Of a DNA stretch of 64,000 nt, positions 11,278 through 22,739 are shown piece by piece. The position numbers and the translations under genes were made by a program. Under the pieces are notes generated by a model. The model was not told the DNA's origin. It saw only the letters and a program-made list of their open reading frames with translations, and did not search any database. The first letter of the stretch is position 1. The number at the start of each line of letters is the position of its first letter. Origin of the DNA: Sphaerolaimus hirsutus (Eukaryota; Nematoda; Chromadorea; Monhysterida; Sphaerolaimidae); contig OZ038459.1 in the NCBI GenBank assembly GCA_964036195.1, forward strand, positions 15,621,206 through 15,685,205, written 5' to 3'.

Positions 11278-14200
11278 TTACGTTAGGTCCGTTCCGTCGC
11301 CTGCACACGAGCGATATCTATCGAAAAACCTCCAAAACAAACCAGGCAATTCATCCGGATCCACATAATCATCATCATCGTACTCGAAATAATCGAGTTC
11401 ACCCCCGGAACCGTTGTCATCGCACCCGCCGTCCGCGTGATTTTTACTATCAACAACCGTTCTGGGGGCACTCCCAGACCATGTAAAATGCCATGTAAAA
11501 TGTAAAATGTCAAGCAAAGTGTCAAAAGTCACGTAAAATGTCAACTGCTCGTTAGCCATTTTACAGGGCATTTTACATGACTTTTCACACTTTACATGAC
11601 ATTTGACACTTTACAGGGCATTTTACAAGGTTCGGGACTGCGACCTGATTCGATTATCGCCGCCCCGTTTATTGTTGGCGCGGTGATAATTAGCTGCGAA
11701 GTTGCCGCGGCGCGCAAAGTTGCCGCCGGCTTGTTGCTGCCGCTGCTGCGGCGCGTATTGGAAACGGTTGAGGCCTTGCGGCTGGTTGTAGTTGGCGCGG
11801 CCTCGCGCCGACCCTGGGTTTGTGAAGGTGGATATATTTGAGGTGTGAAAATTTACACTGGTGCCAGTCCCAGACCCTGTAAAATGTCATGTAAGTATCA
11901 CGTAAAAGACCCCGTAAAGTGTCAGGTGTCATGTAAAAGACTGTGCTGCATGCCGTGTGTTATGACAAAAATTCTGTATCCCATATAATGTATGTATCCA
12001 AATCTTATTGTAACGTATCCGGAACTTATGTCTTTGTATCCAAATCTTATGTCCAAAAGTAAGATTTTGATACAAAACATAAGATTTAGATACTATTTAT
12101 ACACTCTACAGGCTCTTTAACACTTTACAGGTCTTTTACAGGGTGTGCGACTTCCCCCTACTGGTGAACCCTGCTTCGTTTTTACATTTAAACAACTACG
12201 GTGTTAGAAATGATTGAATTTGAAAAAAACACCCCCGCACCACCTCTGCCAGCAGGGGCCCCTCTGTGCACGAAACTCCTGCCGCCGCGTTGCCCCCTGG
12301 CAAACGGCGGCGCGGTGCGGTCCGGGCGGGCGGCGGCCGACTGCGACTGGTTGTCCATGCTCGCGCTGGACGGCCACATGCCCGTGCCCGTGTCGCTCGA
12401 CTGCGGTGTGGTGGGTCCGGCCTAAATCACAGCAAAAAATAGATCCGTGAAGCGTGTGGAAGCGGGCTGGATGCGCGTGAAGCGGCGCGCTTCCACACGC
12501 TTCCACCAACATCACGAGATTCTGGGTGAAGTGTCTTCCACACGCTTCACCTATCTTCACCGCGCGCTTCACGCGCATCCAAACATGTGGAAGACACTTC
12601 ACGCCGCTGGCGCTTCCACACGCTTCCCCCGCGTATAAATTTGCGTGTATGTGGAAGCGCTGACATGCTTGGTGAAGCGTTCGGGAAGTGTTGGCGTGAA
12701 GACACTTCCCGACGCTTCACCGCGCATCCACACACACATTTTTTGCTGTGAATGGCATCTAATCCGCTTGGCATCTGGACCCGGATAGCATGGATTTCTG
12801 CCTGCTTGGCATCTAGACCTGCTTGGCATCTATCCAATGCTGGATGCCAAGCGGACTGTGGCATAGATGCCAAACGGGCGGGTAGGGCCAGATGCCAAGC
12901 GGGCAGGGGGGGTCTACATGTCCAGTGTATCATGTGCACAAAAAATATGAATTCAAATGTGTAAAAATTTCAATGTTTTTCCCAATTATTGTTTTCAGGT
13001 GTCAAGTGTCTCTGAATTTTTTTATTTAAATGCAAATATGAGTACAATTTGAAATGGGGAAGAAGGGTAGATACATGCATGCCCATGTAAATTCATAAAC
13101 ACAATTCTTTAGTAACCCTGTAAGAGTGGCTACTAGAATAAATTTTTATCAAGCCATTTTTTGGTAGGAATTGCATTTTGGGACACCATGCATGTAAAAA
13201 GCCTCAGTGTTAAGGGGCAACACTCAAATTGATTGATCATTTTTGGAAACAGCTTTGTAAACTTCCATGTGTATTGGGCCACCCTGTTCAAGTGGCTTTC
13301 AACATTGAGTTCCAGCAGTGTTCACATGGAATTTTAACTCATTTACAGGGTGGCCTACATTAGTGTATTCCTAGTTTCCCAGTTTAGTGCTTATGGCTAA
13401 ATTTCAATCAAACACAGTATTTGGATCAACACAACACTAAATATATTGATCAATATTTTATTTCAATTTCATATTTCAAATTGGCTGATTTTGAGAAAAT
13501 TAAATCAAATATGATCCCAGAAAATCTGTGAAAATAATCCAATTTGACCATCTATTTCTAAGCCACCATGTACACAATATTCAATGCATATCTCACCACA
13601 CTACCCAGATCAATTTGAGTGTTGCCCCTTAACACTGAGGCTTTTTTACATGCATGGTGTCCCAAAATGCAATTCCTACCAAAAAATGGCTTGATAAAAA
13701 TTTATTCTAGTAGCCACTCTTACAGGGTTACTAAATAATTGTATGTATGAATTGGCATGGGCATGCATGTATTTATCTACCCTTCTTCCCCATTTCAAAC
13801 AGTACTCATACTTGCATTTAAATAAAAAAATTCAAATTGGGAAAAACATTGGAATTTTTACACATTTTGAATTCATATTTTTTGTGCACATGATACACTG
13901 GACTTGATAAACAGGTGTACTCCTATAAAAAAAAGTTGCAGGGTGACAGGTTCAGCTAGTAATATTTCAGCTGTGCAAGTAAAAGTTCAGCATGAATTTT
14001 TGAAAAAAACAACATTTTTTGTCAGAATTCATTTTGGGACACCATGCATGCACAGGCGCGCAACAGCCCGCCATGAGGCACAGAGCCCATGAGTCTGTCT
14101 CGTGGGTGTGTGGGGGGGGGGGTTCAGCCCGCTTGGCATCTATGGGACAATAGATGCCACGCGGGTCTGGATGCCATGCAGGCAGAAATCCATGCCACGC

Positions 14201-16260
14201 GGGTCCAGATGCCATGCAGGTTTAGATGCCGAGCGGTGCACACTCGGTGTGGTTTGGTTGTCGAATTTGGGGTGTAACTTCGTGACGGTGGATGAGACCC
14301 CAGGGCCCAGGGTTAGGTGGCGTTTGTGTTGGGTCTTTTTTGCAGCCATCAGCGCAACAAAGTTCCAAATTTTTATTATAATGTGTAAAAAAATTTCCGC
14401 CTATGTCCTTAACATTGTTTATTGGAGCAGTGGCTTTCCAAAAAATGCATTTCTCCAATGCAGTCCAATTCTAAAAGTCGACAAGTAGAAAGTATGAAAA
14501 TTTTGAGTTAGACCCGGAAAAGTCATCTGGGGCTACTCCCGCACATTTTTCATAATTTTCCATAAATTTTTTGAGCTCACATGCCCATATGGCAAAGTGC
14601 CAAATTTGAAATTTTTGGGAAAAATGCAAAAAAAATTTGGGCAAGAAGTCGACAAGTCCACTTAGTTTTGGGCAAAAAGTCGACAAGTCCACCTTCCGCG
14701 CCTTTTTTTATGGGAAAAAAACGCAAAAAAATGTGATAAGTCCATCATGGACACCGATTTCTAAAAGTCGACAAGTCCATAAATTTCCCATAAGGCAGGC
14801 GCAACCTGGACGGAAACAAAAATGTTCTCGAGTGCAAGAAGTCGACAAGTGCATTTTCCTCCCCAAAACAGTTTTGTTCGGTCCGAGTAGAATTTTATAG
14901 ACACCCAATTTTTCCATTATACGTTGAGAGCCGGGGGTGAAAATTTGACACTTTATTGTTAACATTTGGAACTTGATGTTGAGCATGAGAGAGCCCCATT
15001 GGACACGCACCTCGGACCTGGAATTGGAAATGAAACTTAAAATGCGATTCACTCAAAATCGCATTTTGTGGACTTGTCGTGTCGACTTTTAGAATTAGAC
15101 GCCTCATTTACATGCATACAAAAACGTTGCATGAAGGAGTCCAGCAAACAAGTGGAGTTATCGACTTCTTGCCGGGACACAACGGTTTTTTTAATAATCG
15201 TCTAAATGTGTCAAAATGGAAAACATTAAGGCCGAGCGACGCAAAAAAGTGGAAAATGGGGGAAAGTGAAGCGTAATTTGAACTTTCAAGCGTAATTTGA
15301 ACTTTCCACTTTCCACCCCTTTTCGACCCCACACGCCGCCAACCTGAAGAGCTTCATCAGTCGCACAGGCGACGTTGTTGCATTGGAGCTGCGCGTCGAC
15401 CAGCTGCTGATTCGAGTGCAGCTGGTTGCCGGTGCTGCGCGCGTCGCGCCGCCGCATGGCGAACTCGTCAGATCGACGGTAGTGTCTGGCCCGCTCTTTC
15501 CAGTCCTGGGGGGGGCGGTTTGGCTTTGGATATTGGGTATTTATAATACATGGAAAGATGTGTAGCGATGATCGGAAATTTTCCGCGGAGATATACCTAC
15601 CTATTTATATTGGATTTTTTGTCGATCTTTGAATGAGTTATTTTTGTTTTCTAATTTCCAAATTTTCTTTTTTTTCAACTGATAAATTCGATAATGGTGA
15701 CGGACATAACGCAAATAGTGTTACCGTATTTCAATGAATAAAGTGGGAAATTGGTGAAATTTTTTCACTGGGATCTCATAGCCATGGCATTGTGATGTGA
15801 TGAGAAAATTTGGCTTTCTATTTAGCTAGGATGTGCTCGATGTCACTTTAAAGTGTGCCGTCTCTGAAATTATACCTACCTACCTAGATGCATAAATACC
15901 TACCTACCAGGCTTTCCCACCTACCCGCTTCTCGTGCTCGCTGAGCATGGCCCAGAAAGGGGCGGCGGCGCGCACCGCGTCCTGCAGCCGGGGCAGCGGC
16001 CGGCCGAGCTTGAGTTCGAGCGCGGGCCGCATCTGCTCGGCGAACACGCTGTACCCGTTGCAGCAGGCGAGCCCGTTGCCCGCCCACGGCCGCCCGCCCG
16101 ACAAGTGCGGCTTGTACGTTCGTTGAATGCCCGCTGTCGGGTCAATGTCGGGCGCTCGCCCGCCCGCACCCGAGTCGACTTGCTCAGCGTGCAGCGCCAA
16201 CTCGGCAAGGTCGCCCGCGCGCTCAGCCGCGTCGCCGTCGGCCTCGCCGCACATCGCCGG
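11278..16260 (-). CDS. Gene A: HMG-box-like, RG-rich protein with acidic C-terminus
   Basis: Exons in minus order with agreeing phases: 16260-15925, 15505-15344, 12421-12244, 11813-11645, 11461-11278 (TAA). Exon 1 holds helices 1-2 of an HMG-box-like domain (NGYSVFAEQMRP, then FWAMLSEHEKR); exon 2 completes helix 3 (DWKERARHYRRSDEF). The spacing of Phe, Pro, Trp and Lys/Arg fits an HMG box, and the split falls at perfect GT...AG sites. Exons 3-4 are low-complexity and RG/Gln/Asn-rich (FARGQRGGRSF, SARGRANYNQ, GGNFARRGNF), as in RNA-binding tails. Exon 5 is acidic (DYFEYDDDDYVDPDE) and ends in a stop. Role inferred: nuclear DNA or RNA binding. A Maelstrom-type protein was considered, but no MAEL domain follows. 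Exon 1 opens at an acceptor, so more 5' exons are likely. Confidence 0.62.
11462..11644 (-). mobile_element. Introner-like element, family 1, gene A intron 4
   Basis: A 183-bp intron from GTCGCAGTCCCGAACCTTG to GGTCTGGGAGTGCCCCCAG, ends inverted, arms of TGTAAAATG/CATTTTACA type. It joins the RG-rich exon (ends ATCAG) to the acidic exon in phase 2. Confidence 0.75.
11862..12168 (-). mobile_element. Family 1 foldback inside gene A intron 3
   Basis: The arms end in CCAGTCCCAGACCCTGTAAA (11869 on) and, at the other side, TTTACAGGGTGTGCGACTTC. The inner loop contains repeats of ATAAGATTTGGATAC. Unlike other copies its ends are not splice sites here: the intron runs 12243-11814. Confidence 0.55.
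12427..12752. mobile_element. Foldback rich in GTGGAAGCG / CGCTTCCAC
   Basis: Outer repeats are CACAGCAAAAAATAGATCC-like at 12427 and CACATTTTTTGCTGTGA at 12735. Between them are many alternately oriented CGCTTCCACACGCTTC modules. It lies in gene A intron 2. Confidence 0.6.
12753..14245. mobile_element. Large foldback flanked by GCTTGGCATCTA repeats
   Basis: The arms (about 12925-13255 and 13612-13900) are nearly exact inverted copies, for example GCCTCAGTGTTAAGGGGCAA and TTGCCCCTTAACACTGAGGC. Both outer sides carry clusters of GATGCCAAGCGG / CCGCTTGGCATC (12753-12912 and 14120-14240). No coding content; the span lies in gene A intron 2. Confidence 0.7.
14466..15106. mobile_element. TIR element with AAAGTCGACAAGTCCAC modules
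   Basis: Ends are TTCTAAAAGTCGACAAGT and its complement near 15085-15104 (GTCGACTTTTAGAATTAGA). AAGTCGACAAGTCCA recurs inside. A truncated second copy in inverted orientation lies at 44905-45001, including the outer GAGGCGTC. Confidence 0.65.
15107..15924 (-). other. Gene A introns around the HMG exon 2
   Basis: Non-coding except for the exon at 15505-15344. A short inverted word GCGTAATTTGAACTTTC is duplicated near 15270-15305. Nothing else was recognised. Confidence 0.4.
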
Positions 16261-16832
16261 CTGAGGTTAATCGTTGTTATTTCAATGTGGCTCCAATTGA
16301 CTGTGACTACGGATGGCAAACAAAACACTCTCGAATTTGCAATAAAACGCTTTTAACTCGATTTTTTAATCGAAAATGAATAAAAATACAGAAAGACACT
16401 TCAATTTCACATGGGTCAATTCGTCGCGGAAAAAATGTGAAAATCCGTCTGGGGCAACAGGTTCGATACACGCAAGAGGTTGAGATGTGTTAAAAATCGT
16501 CCAGAAAATTTTACAAATGAAATGTTTACCTAATGTAGTGGCAAAAAGTTCGAAAATTCGAACACTACTTTGAAGAAACAAATTGTCAAACATTTTTTTT
16601 GAAAAAAGTACTTAAAATAGATGCACTTCTTTCCAAGGGTTTTCAATTTTTAGCTGTGACCAGACTTGACGGGCAACGAATCGGGCAAATGCCGAAAAAT
16701 CCTTGTCGGGCAAATCAAATCTCGCTCAAGATCCCAAACGCACTGAATCGGCAGGCGGTCCACACTCATCTAATTCAATACTCATCGTCCATCTACCTAA
16801 ATCAAGCGCGGGAATAGTTCGGTGGAAAAGAA

Positions 16833-19800
16833 TTAAAGCTTTTTTCTGTTGCCACCAGTGCCGCCGCCCTGGCGGCAGTCTCGAGCCCTGAAAAGTGTGA
16901 AGTCAAGTGTCAAATGTCATGTTAAGTGTCAATCGAAACAAAACAAAATTATTACTGCACTTTGCATGACAATCGACTCATGACAATTTGTGACAAGACA
17001 CCTTGCATGAAATTTTACATGACATTTTATACTTTACTACTCTTTACAGGGCTCGGGGCTGCCACCTGGTAAACTGCCGACTGCGATTTTATTAGCATAT
17101 CGCACCGCGCAGGCGGCGCTGAATGCTGGTTGGCTGGCTGATCGGGGAGAAAATTGTGACTTTTCGTCCATTTTGATGACTTTCGGGCTGTTTTGTGCAT
17201 TTGAAAGAGGAAGTTTGGTCGGTGAAAGTGATCTTGCTGTTACTGTGTGTTAAATGTTTTTGTGTGGTGTTACTTACCGTATTTCCTCGAAATACCCCCG
17301 CCTCGAAATACCCCCGTCTCGAAATGCCCCCCCCCTCGAAATGGCCACTATAGATTTATTAGCCCCCCTCGAAATACCCCCCCCCCCAAATTGAGTGTAC
17401 AGAGAAGCATAGTTGTTAAAACGTATTTACTTCTACTCGATAAATACGTATACTCGAGTAGAGAGTAAATACGTTTACATTTCGTCTGAAAAAAGTTCCA
17501 GTACTCGCATTTACGTATGCTTTTTGAAAGTACTCGAGTACAAAAAACGTATTTCAGATTGTCTTTTATATAGATTTTTAAAGGCATAGAAGGAAAAAAT
17601 GTAGAAAATATGCACACAAAAATTGGAATCTACCTAGTCGAAAATGGGTATGGGAACCAAAAATATATTCAAAAAGTTGCTCGAAATGAGCAAAAAGTTA
17701 CGAAAATGAGTGATTTTGAGCGAACATGTCGGGGACTTTTCTCAAAAGTACTCACGTTTACATTTTCTGAGGGGAAAAGTGGTTTTACTCACGTTTACTC
17801 ATGAGTAAAAGTAAAAAAAATTACTTTACGTTTTCTGTACTCAGGGGGTGAGTAAAAAAATACTTTACGTTTACGTATACTTTGAATAAGTTTAGTACCT
17901 TGAACAACTATGCAGAGAAGTATCGTACATGACAAAACTGCGGTTTGTGATTCAGGCAATGCAAAACAATGAATTGTTACGTTAGAACACTGTTACATAC
18001 TTATATACCGTATTTGCTTGAATAGTCCCCCTTGAATAATTCCCCCTCGAATAACCCCCCCCCTGTAAGACGAGTGAGGAAATAATAATTCCCCCATCGA
18101 ATAATCCCCCCTCAAGATATTTCATCAATCAGTTGTGCCAAATTTTAATAATAATGGCCCGTTTTTGTGTTAAAAATGCACATTTCGTGAAATGATTTGA
18201 TCGAAAGATGCTCGAACATTTTGACAAAAGAATAACCCCCCCCCGTTGAATAATTCCCCCCTCAAATAGTTCCGTCCTCAAAAAAGTCTGGCGAAATAAT
18301 AATCCCCCAGGAGGATTATTCAAGCAAATACGGTAAGTCAATAGACTCTTATATATAGCAGGTTTTTTTTTGCATTTTTCTATGTCTGCGTACGTTTCAA
18401 ACGACAATTTAGTACTGGAATTTCAAAAAAATTCTAGCGAAATACTAAGCCCCCCTCGAAAAGCGGGAATTAGAGCTCAGCGTCGATTCGACGTGAAATG
18501 ATGACGTGAAATGTCGTCGTGAACTTAATTACACGAGTGTGGATCATGCTACGGGTCTACAATTTTCTAAGGATAATATATGAATCAATACCTTAATCGT
18601 GTCCAATACTGAGTGTTATCAGCCACAACTAGAGCAAATTGAAAAATTCAATTTTTATCATTTCACGTCATCATCATTTCACGTCACAGTGTCAGGGAAC
18701 AACTTGACATTTCACGTCAGACTGCTGCTTGCAATAATGTGCTGAATTTATGTGATCCAGATTTCAGAGACTATAAAATGTGTATCGCTGATGGTCAGAT
18801 GTAATCACAATCACAATTGTCATAGTGCCCCAGGGCCACGGTTGGTTGTATAAAAATATTTGTATACAAATTGTATAAATATTGTATTTTATTCTATTCC
18901 AAAAGGTCATTAATAAAGTTAAACAACATCATTTTACCAAAAGGTTTACAAAAAATGTGTAAAATATTTACACAAAAAAGAAATGTTACAAAAAAATACA
19001 CAAAGAGAAGTATGTATGTAATTTCTTTACCTTAACATAATGATTTTGTGACTTTATATTTACTTTGCATACAACAGGGGTATAGAAGGAAAGGGTTTGT
19101 TTGTTACCCCCAAATTGATCAAGCAAAATCATTTGCAAAAAAGTTTGTGCATGGTGATTTTACTGGGTTTTTTTCTTATAATGATTTAAGATGATGTCTA
19201 GCTAGGAGTTGACATTGGTGTCAAAATATAACTAAAACGTTTCTCTACCAACGTACAAAATTTCAGCACCCTAGCTCTACTTTACCCCATTGAGAGCCCC
19301 CAAACAAAAAGTTTGAGTGCAAGAAACTTTTGACTGCCTTTTTCATTTCAGGGGCTCTCAACGGGCGCACAGAAAAGCTAGAGGGCTGAAAGTTTGTAAC
19401 TTTTCAGGGAAACATTTGGGCTATCGTATCTTTTGACACCAATATCACCCCTTAGCTTTACCTCATCTTCAATCGTGATCAAAAACACAATAAAATCACT
19501 CCATATGAACTTTTTGGGCATGATTTATCTATCCATCTAATCTAAATTTTTTTGGCTACTATCCCCCCCAATCTGCCAGCCACCTATCTATCATCAATAA
19601 TTTCTGAGAGACTTTGACGACATTTTTGGCTTGGGTCAGATAGAGAGCTGGTCAATTTGTGGGGGGTTACCCCACAAAACCAACCCCTGTCAAGACCCCT
19701 GACCAGAAGGACATATCATGAAGGCAACAACCAGTTGCTAATACCACAGGTGGACAAGCAGAAATTTGGGAGACAACAGAAACAATGTTGTCAGTTGTAG

Positions 19801-21619
19801 GTAAATGTTAAATTTTCCAAAACTTTACAGAAAATATGCATTTTCATACAATTTTTAAAAATTAAAAAATTCAAATTTTTATACAATTTTTATTTTCATA
19901 TTTTCCATCTTATTCAATTTTACCGTATTTCCTCAAAATGCCACCACGCACCACCCTGAATTACCCCCACCACCTCGAAATACCCCCCCCTTCGAATTCC
20001 CCGTCTGGAATGATGTACATCATGTATACAATACACATGATGTATTTATTACTGTCAGTTTGCATCACAGCTACACATAACTACTAAATAGTTTGTGTAG
20101 CGATGTACGTTGATATAATAAAATGTATCCTATTTGATCACATTTATTACCGGTTTTGGGTACGTAATTGTGTATGAATTTCACAAAAATTTCTGACAAA
20201 ATAATAAACCCCACTCGAATAAGCCCCGCAAAATTTCCACTCTGAAAAAATCAACCCCCTGGCGGTATTTCGAGGATATACGGTATTCGTAAATTTTCCA
20301 TTTTTTAGGTGACCAATTTTCCAATCAGTCCAGCGGCGACCCTAGCAGCGGGGTACACCTAGTAAAAGACCCTGTAAAGTGTCAGGTGTCATGAAAAAGG
20401 ACCTGTAAAGTGTCACATGTCATGTAAAAGACCCCTTTATGTTCCATGCGTATCCAAATCTAATGTTTTGTATCGAAATCTAACTGTTTGACATAAGATT
20501 TGGATACACAAACATAAGATTTGAAAACGAGAAAAATAAAATTTGGATACACATGACACTTTACAGGGTTTTTACATGACATTTGACACTACTTGTGGCT
20601 GTGTTTACACCACATTTAGTGACGACGTGACCATTTTCTTTCAAGTGTCATATCTCAATGGAAATATTCCGTATTTTCGTGAAAAGGCAGTGAACTATAA
20701 ACACTATAGTAATATACATGCATGCAAAGTTTCAAGTGATTTCTTTTTGTCGTTCGTAAGTTATCGGCTTTACAAAAAAATTTGTCGTCACAAACCGCGA
20801 CGGTTAAAAACAATAGGCGTGTTACATTAGAACATGGTTTACAGGCTGTAGACTGTTATTTTATGCGTGGTGGTTTTTGTTGCATTTTTCTACGTCTGCA
20901 TACGTTATTAGTACAAAATATTTCTGGTGAAGTAATAACCCCCCCCTCAAATTACCCCCCTCGAAATACCCCCTCAAAATTTCCACTCTTAAAAAATAAA
21001 GCCCCGGGGGGTATTTCGAGGAAATATGGTATGCACATTGTCAAAAATAATTTAAAATAAGGAATAATTCACATGAATGAGAATGCTTTTGAATTGAAAT
21101 GATTTTAATTTATATTAAAATTAAATGTATAAGAAAAATGGAAAATGCTTGAAACTATGAAAGTGATGTTATTTCAAATGCCCTCATGGTGGGACCACTT
21201 TTTTGTTTTCAAAGGAACGGATCAAATTTTTTTACATTTACGTTTTATTTTATGTTTTCCTAGGTATTTTTAAAATACGTTCTAGTATTTATACTTTCAA
21301 ATTGGAAAAGGTATTTACGTTTACGTTTTCCAAAAATACCAGTATTTTAACAACACTGATATTTACAAAGATAATAAGCAAAAATGACGGGACTGCTATG
21401 CTGATAACACGTAAAACTTGTACCTAACTTCCCCTGGGAACTTATTATAGGATATACGGTAAAATGGTAAATGGAAGGAGGTACCTTCAGTTGCGCGTCC
21501 CGGCCGCACACGGGACATTTGGATGTCAGGATGTCAGCGCAGTCGCCACTCTGCCGGTCTGTTGATTCTGCACTCGCCGCAAACTTCAGCAGACACTTCT
21601 CGCACTTTTTATACTCCGC
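16833..21619 (-). CDS. Gene C: short exons including a CxxC...CxxC zinc-binding candidate
   Basis: Three exons are supported by splice sites. Exon 21619-21485 (45 codons, phase 0 at both ends, acceptor cattttttcag, donor GTACCT) encodes EYKKCEKCLLKF, then SKCPVCGRDAQLK: two CxxC pairs 27 residues apart, as in a zinc ribbon or RING-like fold. Exon 17137-17066 (phase 0) encodes a Ser/Gln-rich piece ending KSQSAVYQ. Exon 16868-16833 encodes GGGTGGNRKKL and stops with TAA. Whether the first exon belongs with the other two is inference from strand, order and phase. The 17137-17066 exon could instead splice to gene A at 16260, also phase 0, making genes C and A one gene. No family was assigned. Confidence 0.42.
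16869..17065 (-). mobile_element. Introner-like element, family 1, gene C intron
   Basis: A 197-bp intron from GTGGCAGCCCCGAGCCCTG to GGGCTCGAGACTGCCGCCAG on the minus strand, with CCAG on both flanks and paired GTCAAATGTCATG / CATGACATTTT arms. Confidence 0.7.
17278..18004. mobile_element. CCTCGAAATA-type TIR element split by a hAT-like insertion
   Basis: The older element begins ACCGTATTTCCTCGAAATAC and contains the family's inner words (AGTGTACAGAGAAG, TACATGACAAA, GCGGTTTGTGAT). It is broken at 17407/17913 by the element described next. Confidence 0.6.
17408..17912. mobile_element. hAT-like non-autonomous element with exact 8-bp target duplication
   Basis: Ends are CATAGTTGTTAAAACGTATT and TACCTTGAACAACTATG. 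CAGAGAAG stands at 17400-17407 and again at 17913-17920. The interior is variations of TACTCGAGTAAACGTAAA with no coding capacity. Confidence 0.8.
18008..18337. mobile_element. TIR element CCGTATTTGCTTGAATA
   Basis: Ends are ACCGTATTTGCTTGAATAG and TTATTCAAGCAAATACGGTA. The inside repeats TTGAATAATTCCCCC / TCGAATAACCCCC. A near copy has inserted in the satellite at 37776-38102. Confidence 0.7.
18400..19920. other. AT-rich non-coding stretch
   Basis: No gene seen. Repeated words ATTTCACGTCA (18480-18720) and an inverted pair GGGGCTCTCAACGGGC / CCCATTGAGAGCCCC (19285-19360) are the only structure noticed. Confidence 0.4.
19922..21033. mobile_element. CCTCGAAATA TIR elements and a family 1 relic
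   Basis: A full element spans 19922-20285 (TACCGTATTTCCTCAAAAT ... ATTTCGAGGATATACGGTA). Bases 20360-20590 carry family 1 arms (GTAAAGTGTCAGGTGTCATG and complement) enclosing ATAAGATTTGGATAC words like those at 11990-12090. A partial CTCGAAATAC end follows at 20938-21033. Confidence 0.5.
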
Positions 21620-21718
21620 CTGAAAAAATGCCCTTTTTTAAATTTACCTAAAAATATCCTATATGATTTTTGCGTTGGAATTTCATCCTTAACTGGGTGG
21701 CAAAAGCTTGTTGTATAC

Positions 21719-22220
21719 AGAGTTGTTAAAAGTACTGGGCTTTTTAGAAAGTAAACGTAAACGTAAAGTATTGATTTTTACTCACAGGTGAGTACAGAAA
21801 ACGTAAAGTATTTATTTTTTTACTTTTACTCATGAGTAAACGTGAGTAAATTAGATTTGTCCCCAGAAAACGTAAAAGTGAGTATTTTTGAAAAAATTTG
21901 CCCCAGTTTTCGCTCAAAAGCTCTAATTTTTGAACTTTTTCACGATAAAGATCACAAGTTAATGTATTTTTGCCTATTTTTATGGTATTTTGGGTATTTT
22001 GTCCCTATTTTTAGCTTTTCTCTCCTTTTGTTTCCTTTTTGCCTTGAAAAAGCCCATTAAAAAGCCTGCTTGAAATACGTTTTCTGTACTCACATACTTT
22101 CAAAAAGTACGCGAGTAAGTTAGTACTGGTATTTTTTTCGAGCGGAAACGTAGATGTATTTACGCAGTACTCAAGTATCCGTATTTATTGAGTAAACGTA
22201 AATACGTTTTAACAACTATG
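21719..22220. mobile_element. hAT-like element, second long copy
   Basis: Ends are CAGAGTTGTTAAAAGTACT and AATACGTTTTAACAACTATG. The flanks GTTGTATA (21711-21718) and GTTGTATG (22221-22228) agree at 7 of 8 positions. A more diverged relative covers about 22270-22745. Confidence 0.65.
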
Positions 22221-22739
22221 GTTGTATGGCACCGTCTTGGCGTCCACACACTGGTTGACACCGCATTGTGTTAGAATTGGTGTTAGAGTTGTTAGAATTA
22301 TTAACTTTTTTAAAAGTATATGTAAATTTAAGTATTTTTTACTCTCCACAATATAAAGAAAATGTAATATACCTATTTTTACTCATACTCATGCGTAAAT
22401 CTTAGTAAAATACTTTTTTCTGAGGAAAATGTAAAAGTGACTACTTTTCCCCTGGAAAACATAAAAACTACTGCTTTCTACATGTGAAAGTGAGTTTTAC
22501 ACAGGAAGACATAATAGATGTCGTTTTTAGTGATTATTTAGTATTTTTTAGAAACATGATATGATTTATTCAAAATTTTCTTATTTAAGCAACAGACAAT
22601 TGTGATTTTAGCAACAAAAATACATTTTATCTCTACGCTTGTACTTTAAAAATGTATGTGTAAAAGTGAGTACATTACTTTAAAAAAAAGTATATGTAAA
22701 TATATTTACCGCGTACTCGCGTATGCATATTTTTCAAGT

